A DNA stretch of 6,664 nt, taken from an uncultured Erysipelotrichaceae bacterium. GTDB lineage: Bacteria; Bacillota_I; Bacilli_A; RF39; UBA660. Within the stretch, counting starts at the first letter, position 1. The number at the start of each line of letters is the position of its first letter. Under the pieces are notes generated by a model. It made no database searches and was not told where the DNA came from. It saw only the letters and a program-made list of their open reading frames with translations. Shown piece by piece: positions 1-6,664 of this stretch. Where the stretch lies: the NCBI GenBank assembly GCA_902773365.1, contig CACYEG010000110.1, positions 1 to 6,664 of the forward strand. The letters run 5' to 3'. Made by a program: the position numbers and the translations under genes.

Positions 1-3000
1 AACCTCATAGTTAAATTTTTAAAGCGAGCTATATTTATAACAAATTCCTCTCCGAAATCATTAATTATATCGCTAGCAAGCATATTAAAATCTAGTGACT
101 GAATCATAGTAGGATTTTCTAACATTTTTTCTAGCACATGTATACTACTGTCATTAATCTTGTCCGCTTTAGATAATAGTGCTATTTGTAATCTCTGATA
201 TATGCTTAATGGCAGTGGATTTATAATTTTTTTAAAATTTGGATTTATTGTTGACTTATATCGTTGAGAAAAATTTGTTATTAATTGTTTCCATCCATCT
301 GGATTTTGTTCACTAAACATATTGGCAACTCTATCCATATCATTAAATGCTGTGCCATGATAGCATCTATTTAGACTAGGCGTTGCAAATATCAATTCTC
401 CATTGCTAACACGGGCTATGAGCTCATCAATTACGGGCTGTGGTATTTTGCTTCGACTAGTTAATGCAGCTAGCAGTGATAAATTACTTGTATTTAATTT
501 AGATAATAATTCTGGACTATTAGCAATATATTCCAAATAAAACTTTCCCCGCCCAGTTAAGCTTGTACTTACTTTAGCAATTATACTATTTTGTTCGGCA
601 ATTAATCTTTCTTCGACTATACTCTTTAATGATGGCTCCTGACTTAGTAAAGCATCTATAGAATCAAGGTCAAACAAATTACATTTCTTTATAATTTCCG
701 CTTTCTCCTGAACAGGCAGATTTTTAAAAGAGTCTACATATATATTCAATGTTTGGTTTAACTCAGGAAATATAATTGAAGTCGTTTTATTAAAACTTTG
801 TAAATTACCATTTTGGTCAATATATTTATTTAAATCAGTCTCACCTATTTGCTGATTGCTTTTTATATGATATTGGGATATATTCTTGACTCCAAATCCG
901 GTTCCAATATTATAAGGGGCTTTTTGGTCTTTTCTAACAGTATCTACTAATAAAGTATTGCCATCAATTACAATTGCATTAAAAGCATGAGTCCTTCGAG
1001 AAGCTTTTGTACCAATATCTTTTTCAGTCAACACGCCGCTTAATTCGTAGCATTCTATACCCATTCTTTGGCACAATGCCTGATATATATGAGCAAATCC
1101 TTGACATGTTGATGCTCCTTCAATCAAGCCAGTCAAACTAGAGTAACGTTTCGGTCTAGTTTGATTATTTCCTTCATATTCAGTTTCACCATGATATTGA
1201 ATCCTACTTCTATCTGATAAATAATCATAAGCAAATTTTGCCTTTTCTAATTTATTCCATTCTGGGTTTACTTGAGAATCAAATTCAGTCAATATACTAT
1301 TTATTTTTAATAATTCTTCTTTCGTATATGTAACATTTCTTAACGAGGTAACAGCATCATCACCTAATCTAAACGTATTTAAGAAAGATTGCGTGTATGA
1401 ACCAATAATTCTTACATTAACATTATCAGGGAGCTTATTAATTGCTTCATCTGTTAAGTCTGTTGTATTGTCAATTTCAATTAAGATCTTACTATTTGGT
1501 TCGTTGCTTTTTATTACTTCATCAACAATTTGAGAAAAATTCAATTTTGACGTGACAACAAAATCATAACCTATATAAGCTGCATTCCGATTAAATGCTT
1601 TACTTATTATACTTTGATTCATATTTAGATCTTCGACTTTTTGAACTTTTAATGACGAATTATTTAATAAGCTTTCACTTGCTGGAATACCATTGTCATT
1701 AATAACTGGTAGTTCCTCTGTTATTTCACTTTTATATTCATTGGCAACAGGTATTTCTGCAGTTGGCTCACTAACTGGCGATAATTCTTGAGTTATAGAT
1801 GTGCCATTACCACCATTAGATGTATCTGTTTTTACTATTCCTGATTCATTAGGTAGCTTGTAAGCAGCATATAAGTTTCCATAATTTATATTAAATAATA
1901 TCGAGTAATCAGAATATCCTTCTTGTCTCATATTTAATATTTTTTCTCTAACGTCGAGGCTTAGTTTCGAATTACTTAGTGCATTATCTAATATATTTTT
2001 AGCATTATATTCAATATTTTCTGATGCGGCTTTAATAATTGTTACAGCAGATTCAGTTCTTAAATATTTTACATTAAGCATACTGCCAGAAAGACCTGAA
2101 AAACGAATTCTGTCCACTGCATCGGCATCTTTTAGTATATTCATCAACTGTATAGTTCGTTCATATTGAGATTGATCAATTCCGTACTTCTGACACACAC
2201 TTTTAAAAAGAGCAGAATTATTTTCAAACAATTTAGTGTCATGCGTTTCGTGCATTTCAATAATAGCCGAAATCAAACTTATTTCATCACTTGTAAATCC
2301 AGAATCAATACTGCTTAGCAATTGATATGCAGCAATTCCACCGCGCTCCCCATGTGCTTTATATTCTTCTGAGGTTGCAGCCATATCGTGCATAATTGCA
2401 GCCCTACTGACAATTTGAATATCTCTTTGGCTAAGATTTTCTAAAGCACTTAAAGACAATGCATTTTGTAGAACTCTGGATACATGGTCAATACCATGAT
2501 TAGCATAATAATCATTATAAAGGCCGTGCTCATTAGAAAAAGCGAGTTCACGATTATAAATATTCCAGTCAATGAAATTATAAAATTGCTCACTTGAAAT
2601 CTGTCTTAAAATTTGTGCTTGTGTTAATCCGGTAGCAGCTTTAATATACTGTTCAAAATACTTAGTTGATGTTATTACATGATTATTATATAATGTTTTA
2701 TCCCCTTGCTGTATTAAACGACACTTGATATGTATTTTTCCATCATAATACTGATATTGATCAGTTATCATAAATTGACAATTAGGTGGTAAAACGAATT
2801 CTTGTTGGCTATATATGCTACCAATTCCTGCTAAAGGTTCGATGTATAGTCCTTTTGTCCCTTTAGGAAGTTCAATTTCCAAAATAATATCATGATTATT
2901 GACCATATTTGTATTAGTTACAGAAGTGCTTACTTGAGCAGAATCGTTAAAAATGGTGCCAACTTCTAGTGTAGTAATTTTTTGGCCATTGAAGAACAGC

Positions 3001-6000
3001 TCATTAACTCCTCTTTTAACTATTATATTTTGTTGCAATGCTGGAGATTTTTCAATCATTCCTTCTAGTAAATGTGCAATATTATTCACTATATCTTTCC
3101 TATTAGCTAGCGGCATGTTTTCTGGAACTAGAAAAAAGCCGATTTCCTCCATTAAATCCCATATCTTTGGAGCCAAAGTATTATTGTTTTTGTTTTGATC
3201 GTATGCATGATTAATTGCCGCCCATAAATAATTGAAAACCTTATTAATATCAGTACCATCATATTTTGCAGTTTTATAATTAACGACAGCATTCCTATAA
3301 TAGGCTGATAATATAGGACCATATGAATCAGTAAATAAATACGCTAATGCTTGCTCTACATCGCTATATTCTACTTGCTGCGATTTCATGTACTCGTAAT
3401 ATGAAATCTGTTCTTGACTCATGTATTGACTTACAGTTTGATAAAGCTGATCCAAATTGATATTACCAGCAGCTGTCTTTCCGCTATCATACATCTGGGA
3501 TATAATATTATTTGCTGATTGCACATCAATATTTGCATAGAGGATAGATATCAAATATTGTTTAACATCATTAAAAAGAATTGCTGCTTGGTAACTGGTC
3601 ACATTGTTGGTGTCTTTTTGTAGCTCTGTATAGTTTATAGATGATTTTCTCTCAAGATTTGTCAACGCTTTTTGTAATTTTGCTCTTTTGGCTGGATTAA
3701 CTTCATTTTTTATAGCATTTTGTAATATTTCTCGAGCTCTATCTTTATCAAATAAAGAAGCTATTGATGCTTTAACATAAGTAGCTGCGCTTGCCGTCTG
3801 TTGTATCGGATCACTATTAGCAATATCCTTAAGTAATTCGAATTTAGTCAAATCAAGTGTTGACGCTCCGTCATTTTCATCAATATTATTTTTAACAATT
3901 TCAATTTGTGGTTTTTCCGCTACTGAAGCTTCATCCTCAAATGCAAATTTTGCTTTGTTCGCTCTATATAGTTCGTCTACAAAAAATTTATTATCTACAT
4001 GGTTTCCATCTTGTAAATTAAATTGTATTTTATGTGATAATTCTGGGCCTACACCATTCCATATAGTTCTTGCTTCCTCTACATTCTTAGCATCTATTCT
4101 GATAATTTCTTTTCCTTGTTCAGCTAAAAACTGTACTTCATTAATTTTATCTTGAACTGTTCTTGAATCTTCATGTGCTCTATATTTTGCATCACTACTT
4201 AGTTTGTCCACAACATTTTGTACTACGCTGTCTCCATATTTTATACCAGATTCATTTATTTTTTGAAGTACTTGGTCATATGTAATATTTACATTTGATA
4301 TCGGAGTAGGAGTTTGGTTTACTGCTTTATAATATTCTTCATCACTCATCTCACCATATGTATTCATATAATCTGCTAAAGACATGGCCTGCCCATTAAC
4401 AGAAACTTTTATCGTATTGTACGCTAAAGAGGTTCCCCCATTTAATAAAATGGTTGAACAACATCCATATATAAATGATTTGATCGAATCTCTTGAAAGA
4501 CCATCAAAGCTAGTTATAGTTTCATTTATTAATGTGTTTGTATCCTTGCCTTCTAGTGAACCAGATATAAAGTCAATTGCTGCAACAGCACCTCTATCCA
4601 TGTATTCCTGTATAAATTCTTCGCTACCTTCTTTAAGTATCGAAATAAAAGGGTTTCCTATGTCATCGGCAAGCCCCTCGATACCACCTAATACCTTCTC
4701 AAGAGCCACTTCTGATAATCCACTCCATAGTCCGATTGCCCAGGCCTGACCTTCGCTCTTTCCGTCTATTAATGCCTGATTCCTTGCATTACCTCCAGCA
4801 CTAGTTCCTACCATTGCTAGTGAAATAGTTTGAATTGTACCTTGGGCCGTCTCAGACGCGATTCCTGCCATAGGACATAATGCATTAAGTACAATGCTTG
4901 TTGCAACAGGTATTGCCATATTACCGACACCTGAACCAACATTATACACATCTGTTAGCCAGTCTTCACCCAATTTATCCTGGTCAATTTTATTTTGAAG
5001 TATTTCACATTGTTCAGATGTAAATACAGAACGGGCATAGTCCATTTTAACTGATCCATCCGAACTAATTATTGCTTGAGATATTTCTTGAGCTTTTTCT
5101 GGATTTGTTTTTTGCATTTCTGCAAGTAATTCGTTTATATAATTAAATCTATTAGATGTAAGTCCTTGAATAATATACATTGCCTCATAATTATTGTCAG
5201 TCATTACACCATCTGCAGATAATACATTTTCTAAGCCTTCGCCGAAAGTTTCAACACCATCGCCAAATCCTTGAAAGAATGTTTGTAGTGTTGCTACTGG
5301 CTTACTATCAGTTGCTAATTTTTTTAAGAATTCTTCTGCTTGTTTTTTACCCATTCTTTGATTAATCTTATCTTTTATGGCTTCTAGGTATTCTATAGTC
5401 TTGGATTCATTTTCAGTAGTTGAAAGATAGTAAGCAAATAATATTTCATCATCTTCTAAGTACTCAAGTGAATCTTTAAATGTATCATTAATTTTACTGT
5501 TATACCTAGTAATACCTGGATTATCTATATCGTATTCAGGTAAAGAACTTTTTCTATTAAGTATTTCATACTTTATAGCGCTTATATCTTGATTTTGTAA
5601 CCAGGCTTGATATTCGTCTGTTCTCTGCATTTCTAAATATGGGCATTCTTTCAATCTTTGTTTAACTGAATAATCATATGATTCTATTGTTAATTTATCT
5701 TGAGTAAGAGCGTTAACTCTATATAAATACTCCTCTTCACTCATTTCTAGTGTTTCTTGATAATATTCATTTACAGCGGCACGCGGAACATTTCTATCAC
5801 TAGAAAGAAATTTTTCCCATTCTTGATTATATTCTTGTAAAATTATTGCGTAAAAAATATCTTGAGCTATTCCTAATCCCTGATCATTTACAACATTTGC
5901 ATTTCGAACCATGAAATCGCTCAAATACGATTCGATGGCAACGTCTGTGGGACCAACATAATCAACACCATTTGACCATAATCCGTTAAAGTAATTTACA

Positions 6001-6664
6001 GTATATTCCCTTGGTTCTTCACCAGGACGTGCGAATACCACTGTTTTGTATTCCCATTTGTCCCAAGGATTTCCAAAAATTTCTCCCCTCATACTACTAC
6101 TGTATTCGCTATAAGAAGCTCTATTTAGAGAATCCAACTCTGAAGAGATATCATCATAATATGTATCTATCGACTTTTGCCATCTTATATATTCTTCCTC
6201 TGTAACAAAATCCATTGGACTAATACCTTCGGCAATAGTAGGCGTTACTTGGGCATAGACTTCCTCTAAAGAAGCTTCGCCATAAAGAATTTTTTCTATA
6301 TCTTCATTGCAAAAACCGAGCTCAGATAATACGTTTACTGCGTTATCATATTCTTCTTTATTAGTTTCATAATATTTTTTTATAAGTTCTTTTTTACTAT
6401 CCGGATTACTGCATAGTTCATCTGCTAAATCTGCAATTGATATCTCACCATTCATAACTCTATATGCATCTAGATTTGATAAACCTAAATCCTTTAATTC
6501 TTTTAACGGTTCAGTAATAATAGAGCTACTATTTTTACCGCTTACTAATACTCTTTTTACAATAAATAATGGTGTAGTATCAACTTTATGGATAGTAACA
6601 TCTGGGGTTTTTTTATATTTGCTTTCGACATTTCTAATGTCAATTAGATAACTTGACAGATACG
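1..6664 (-). CDS. Giant multidomain ADP-ribosyltransferase / HD phosphohydrolase / transglutaminase-like protein, partial at both ends
   Basis: The minus frame with codons at plus positions divisible by three (3-5 through 6660-6662) has no stop over 2,220 codons, so this is an internal piece of a protein longer than 2,200 residues. Neither start nor stop is in the window, and no internal Met has grounds to be a start. Three enzyme domains with intact catalytic motifs lie on the chain: an ADP-ribosyltransferase (about 1095-1320), an HD phosphohydrolase (about 1331-1560) and a transglutaminase-like domain (about 1781-1925). They are preceded by helical and Gly/Ala-rich regions and followed by helical repeats. 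No frameshift or in-frame stop breaks it. Because the true N-terminus is missing, a signal peptide or secretion signal cannot be judged. The design suggests a polymorphic-toxin or effector-like protein; that role is inferred. I recognise no named gene. Confidence 0.96.
3..887 (-). other. Helical, repeat-like C-terminal region, truncated by the window edge (residues 1926-2220)
   Basis: After the enzyme domain, the chain becomes almost entirely amphipathic helix with Leu/Ile spaced every three to four residues. Two stretches, about 2064-2087 (bases 402-473) and 2159-2183 (bases 114-188), can be aligned: Ala-Leu-x-Ser-Arg/Lys, then Ile, Ile and Leu at matching spacings, offset by 95-96 residues. 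Another weaker match pairs YIANSPELL (2045-2053) with MLENPTMI (2180-2187). This suggests a divergent helical solenoid, which often binds proteins or peptides. The reading frame continues past base 1, so more repeats or further domains may follow. I recognise no family. Confidence 0.5.
888..1322 (-). other. Transglutaminase-like cysteine-enzyme domain with intact Cys-His-Asp triad (residues 1781-1925)
   Basis: Domains of this superfamily have a papain-like fold and act as transglutaminases, deamidases, or more often in bacteria as peptidases or peptide N-glycanase-like enzymes. The core is clear: Cys1853 in GASTCQGFAHIYQALC (codon 1104-1106), His1892 in THAFNAIVIDG (987-989) and Asp1907 in LLVDTVR (942-944). 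The stretch MGIECYELSG (1867-1876) between Cys and His fits the family's usual strand after the active-site helix. A helical lead-in (about 1785-1815) precedes it, with an Arg/Tyr-rich loop (1815-1842) before the Cys. All three catalytic residues are present, so it should be active. Its substrate cannot be read from the sequence: it could process the parent protein, a host protein or a cell-wall peptide. Confidence 0.88.
1323..1652 (-). other. Alpha/beta module immediately before the transglutaminase-like domain (residues 1671-1780)
   Basis: The module has a strand-helix-strand pattern. Helix IVDEVIKS (1712-1719) leads into strand KILIEID (1725-1731), then helix DLTDEAINKL (1735-1744) and strand VNVRIIG (1748-1754). 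The region ends with VTYTKEELLKI (1777-1787), which leads into the next domain. From memory, this arrangement, with a strand ending in RIIGxY and then VTYTxEEL, often sits before transglutaminase-like domains in AT-rich Firmicutes proteins; I cannot verify this here. It probably packs on or positions the enzyme. No active-site residues are seen. Confidence 0.5.
1653..1862 (-). other. Ser/Thr/Pro/Glu-rich interdomain linker (residues 1601-1670)
   Basis: This stretch is low in hydrophobic residues and rich in Ser, Thr, Pro, Glu, Asn and Gly, for example SNGGNGTS (1615-1622) and SPVSEPTAEIP (1628-1638). It is predicted disordered and separates the ART-HD half of the protein from the transglutaminase-like half. 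Such linkers often give flexibility or are sites of proteolytic release of toxin parts; no specific cleavage motif is visible. Confidence 0.7.
1983..2672 (-). other. HD-superfamily metal-dependent phosphohydrolase domain (residues 1331-1560)
   Basis: HD domains hydrolyse phosphomonoesters or phosphodiesters, often of nucleotides, with bound divalent metal. The ligand pattern is complete: HGIDHVSRV with His1389 and His1393 (2484-2486), the signature IMHD with His1425-Asp1426 (2385-2390), HGERGG with His1437, EMHE with His1471 (2250-2252), and LKDADAVDRIR with Asp1512/Asp1514 (2121-2129). The closing DADAxDRxR followed by a YLRTE segment (about 1533-1537) matches a Firmicutes HD subfamily I recall with a DADALDR ending. 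Helices on either side complete the fold. It sits directly after the ART domain, so its substrate could be ADP-ribose or an ADP-ribosylated product, or an unrelated nucleotide second messenger; the sequence does not decide. It lacks the GYP motif of cyclic-di-GMP HD-GYP enzymes. Confidence 0.88.
2703..3380 (-). other. ADP-ribosyltransferase domain, R-S-E class with Q-x-E signature (residues 1095-1320)
   Basis: This domain is predicted to transfer ADP-ribose from NAD+ to a target. The three hallmarks of the R-S-E (cholera-toxin-like/C3-like) class occur in order with normal spacing. They are the NAD-binding Arg1217 in IIVKRGVN (codon 3012-3014), the Ser-Thr-Ser motif 1245-1247 in FNDSAQVSTS (2922-2930), and Gln1286-Gln-Glu1288 in SIYSQQEFVLPP (2799-2807), with Glu1288 as predicted catalytic residue. 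The strand after it (FVLPP then FMIT) matches the usual family ending. A helical lobe (about 1095-1205) precedes the Arg motif, as in C3/VIP2-type toxins. Gln two residues before the Glu is typical of C3-like enzymes acting on Asn or Gln, and of pierisin-like guanine modifiers; Arg-specific enzymes have Glu there. The target is unknown. The HD domain follows after only about 10-60 residues. Confidence 0.85.
3381..3962 (-). other. Helical linker region between alpha/beta module and ART domain (residues 901-1094)
   Basis: The start is a polar, acidic linker (about 908-935). Long charged helices follow, including a Lys/Arg/Ala-rich pair (about 972-1006), then more helices rich in Gln, Tyr and Asn up to the ART domain. 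No motif of a known family is visible. Part of the C-terminal end (about 1066-1094) could belong to the helical N-terminal lobe of the ART domain, since ART toxins commonly start with such helices. Confidence 0.45.
3963..4322 (-). other. Small alpha/beta module ahead of the ART domain (residues 781-900)
   Basis: After a helical start, residues 838-885 read as helix, strand (EIIRIDAKN, 852-860), helix (VEEARTIW, 861-868) and a second strand (HKIQFNL, 877-883), a beta-alpha-beta unit. The unit resembles the one just before the transglutaminase-like domain (about 1711-1756): both have a helix carrying EV, then a strand ending in Ile-Asp, a helix, and a second strand. The shared positions line up with a one-residue gap. 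No catalytic residues are evident and the family is not recognised. It may be a repeated structural or binding module. Confidence 0.45.
4383..5282 (-). other. Gly/Ala-rich hydrophobic module resembling those of large Firmicutes phage/ICE/toxin proteins (residues 461-760)
   Basis: The module opens with Gly-spaced GFGDGVETFGEGL (465-477), then a helical stretch, then the weakly hydrophobic segments GNMAIPVATSIVLNALCPMAG (580-600) and SLAMVGTSAGGNARNQAL (614-631). AWAIGLWSGLSEVALEKVLGG (640-660) and an acidic EGSEEFIQEYMD (678-689) follow, and a second hydrophobic patch with two adjacent cysteines closes it (729-740). From memory, the order GN..P, G.SA.GNA.N.A...G.S..QA, LGGI, EG.EE..QE recurs in very large Firmicutes proteins from prophages, conjugative elements and toxin-like loci. 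I could not check this. The segments are too polar for ordinary transmembrane helices, so membrane insertion or translocation is only a possibility. Confidence 0.5.
5283..6242 (-). other. Acidic, Tyr/Glu-rich mostly helical region (residues 141-460), unassigned
   Basis: This stretch is rich in Glu, Asp, Tyr, Asn and Gln and reads as mainly alpha-helical. Short look-alike motifs recur: TEEEY (about 154-158), SEEEY (about 308-312) and, later in the chain, SDEEY (about 773-777). One segment near 205-240 (bases about 5943-6050) looks different: it holds a probable beta hairpin with Trp, Pro and Gly residues. I see no catalytic motif, membrane span or known fold. The region lies before the hydrophobic module and may be a stalk or targeting segment, which is inference. 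Confidence 0.5.
6243..6512 (-). repeat. Two-copy helical protein repeat near the visible N-terminus (residues 51-140)
   Basis: Two segments align without gaps at a spacing of 56 residues: about 55-83 (bases 6414-6500) and about 111-139 (bases 6246-6332). Shared positions include LG (59-60 and 115-116), N at 63/119, D at 65/121, then GE (72-73 and 128-129) and S at 75/131, with similar hydrophobic residues between. The copies are predicted helical and are joined by a lysine- and glutamate-rich segment. Small helical repeats of this kind often form spacers or binding surfaces; the function here is unknown. More copies could lie upstream, outside the window. Confidence 0.6.
6513..6662 (-). other. 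First visible stretch of the protein (residues 1-50), unassigned
   Basis: These 50 residues include alternating hydrophobic segments such as LFIVKRVLV (about 32-40), which look like beta strands. They probably close a domain whose main body lies outside the window, upstream in the gene. I do not recognise the family and no catalytic motif is visible. Confidence 0.4.

Noticed and set aside
318..386. Tyr-His-Gly-Thr (residues 2101-2104), similar to the HGT motif of PARP-type ADP-ribosyltransferases
   Set aside because: It sits in a helical region without the downstream Tyr and Glu motifs or strand pattern of that fold, so a second ART is not supported.
1983..2672. HD-GYP cyclic-di-GMP phosphodiesterase
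   Set aside because: No GYP motif follows the HD signature, and the DADAxDR ending fits a different HD subfamily.
2953..3198. Plus-strand open frame of 81 codons
   Set aside because: It overlaps antisense the ART domain with its Arg motif, which is clearly the real coding strand. The hydrophobic look of its product reflects T-rich antisense codons.
1983..3380. True SidE-family homology (phosphoribosyl-ubiquitination)
   Set aside because: The ART has Q-x-E rather than E-x-E, the domain order differs, and the HD domain keeps canonical metal ligands. Only a functional analogy is offered.
3955..4155. Plus-strand open frame of 66 codons
   Set aside because: Antisense shadow over the alpha/beta module; no ribosome binding site or family resemblance stood out.
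4384..4749. Plus-strand open frame of 121 codons
   Set aside because: It lies opposite the coding frame that carries the hydrophobic module, and its product has no recognisable motif. It is a shadow of the minus-strand gene.
5180..5365. Plus-strand open frame of 61 codons with a hydrophobic tail
   Set aside because: Antisense shadow; the Leu/Phe-rich tail comes from the complement of Lys- and Glu-coding triplets in the real gene.
6011..6205. Plus-strand open frame of 64 codons
   Set aside because: Antisense shadow in the Tyr/Glu-rich part of the giant gene, with no supporting signal.
6603..6620. T-run that might be read as part of a terminator or promoter
   Set aside because: It encodes Lys codons inside the minus-strand gene, and no hairpin precedes it.

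Overview
The whole 6,664-base window lies inside one minus-strand gene. I translated the minus frame whose codons occupy plus-strand positions 3-5, 6-8 ... 6660-6662 by hand and found 2,220 consecutive sense codons with no stop. The gene is therefore open at both ends: its start lies beyond base 6664 and its stop lies before base 1. There is no intergenic DNA here, so no promoter, terminator, RNA gene, CRISPR array or insertion sequence is visible. Residue numbers below count from the first complete codon (6662-6660 = residue 1), not from the true N-terminus.

The protein is a giant, modular, effector- or toxin-like enzyme. In N-to-C order it has: (a) about 460 residues of helical, acidic, Tyr-rich sequence that begins with a short tandem repeat; (b) a Gly/Ala-rich hydrophobic module (about 461-760); (c) a small beta-alpha-beta module (about 838-885) followed by helical linkers; (d) an R-S-E class ADP-ribosyltransferase (ART) domain (about 1095-1320) with Arg1217, Ser1245-Thr-Ser and Gln1286-x-Glu1288; (e) an HD-superfamily phosphohydrolase domain (about 1331-1560) with all expected His/Asp metal ligands; (f) a Ser/Thr/Pro/Glu-rich linker; (g) a second beta-alpha-beta module that resembles (c); (h) a transglutaminase-like cysteine-enzyme domain with a complete Cys1853/His1892/Asp1907 triad; and (i) a helical, repeat-like C-terminal region that runs off the window.

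The organism is probably an AT-rich member of the Bacillota (Firmicutes), perhaps a gut-associated uncultured Bacilli or Clostridia lineage. This rests on base composition, heavy use of A/T-ending codons, and the style of modules (b) and (g), which I recall from large Firmicutes proteins; it is an inference. TGA is never used in frame while TGG is used for tryptophan throughout, so a Mycoplasma-type code is not needed.

The most interesting point is the combination. An ADP-ribosyltransferase is followed directly by a phosphohydrolase, and a papain-fold Cys-His-Asp domain sits downstream in the same chain. This recalls, without proving homology to, the logic of Legionella SidE effectors, which join a cysteine protease, a phosphodiesterase and an ART. 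A multi-activity effector that modifies host or competitor proteins is a reasonable hypothesis.
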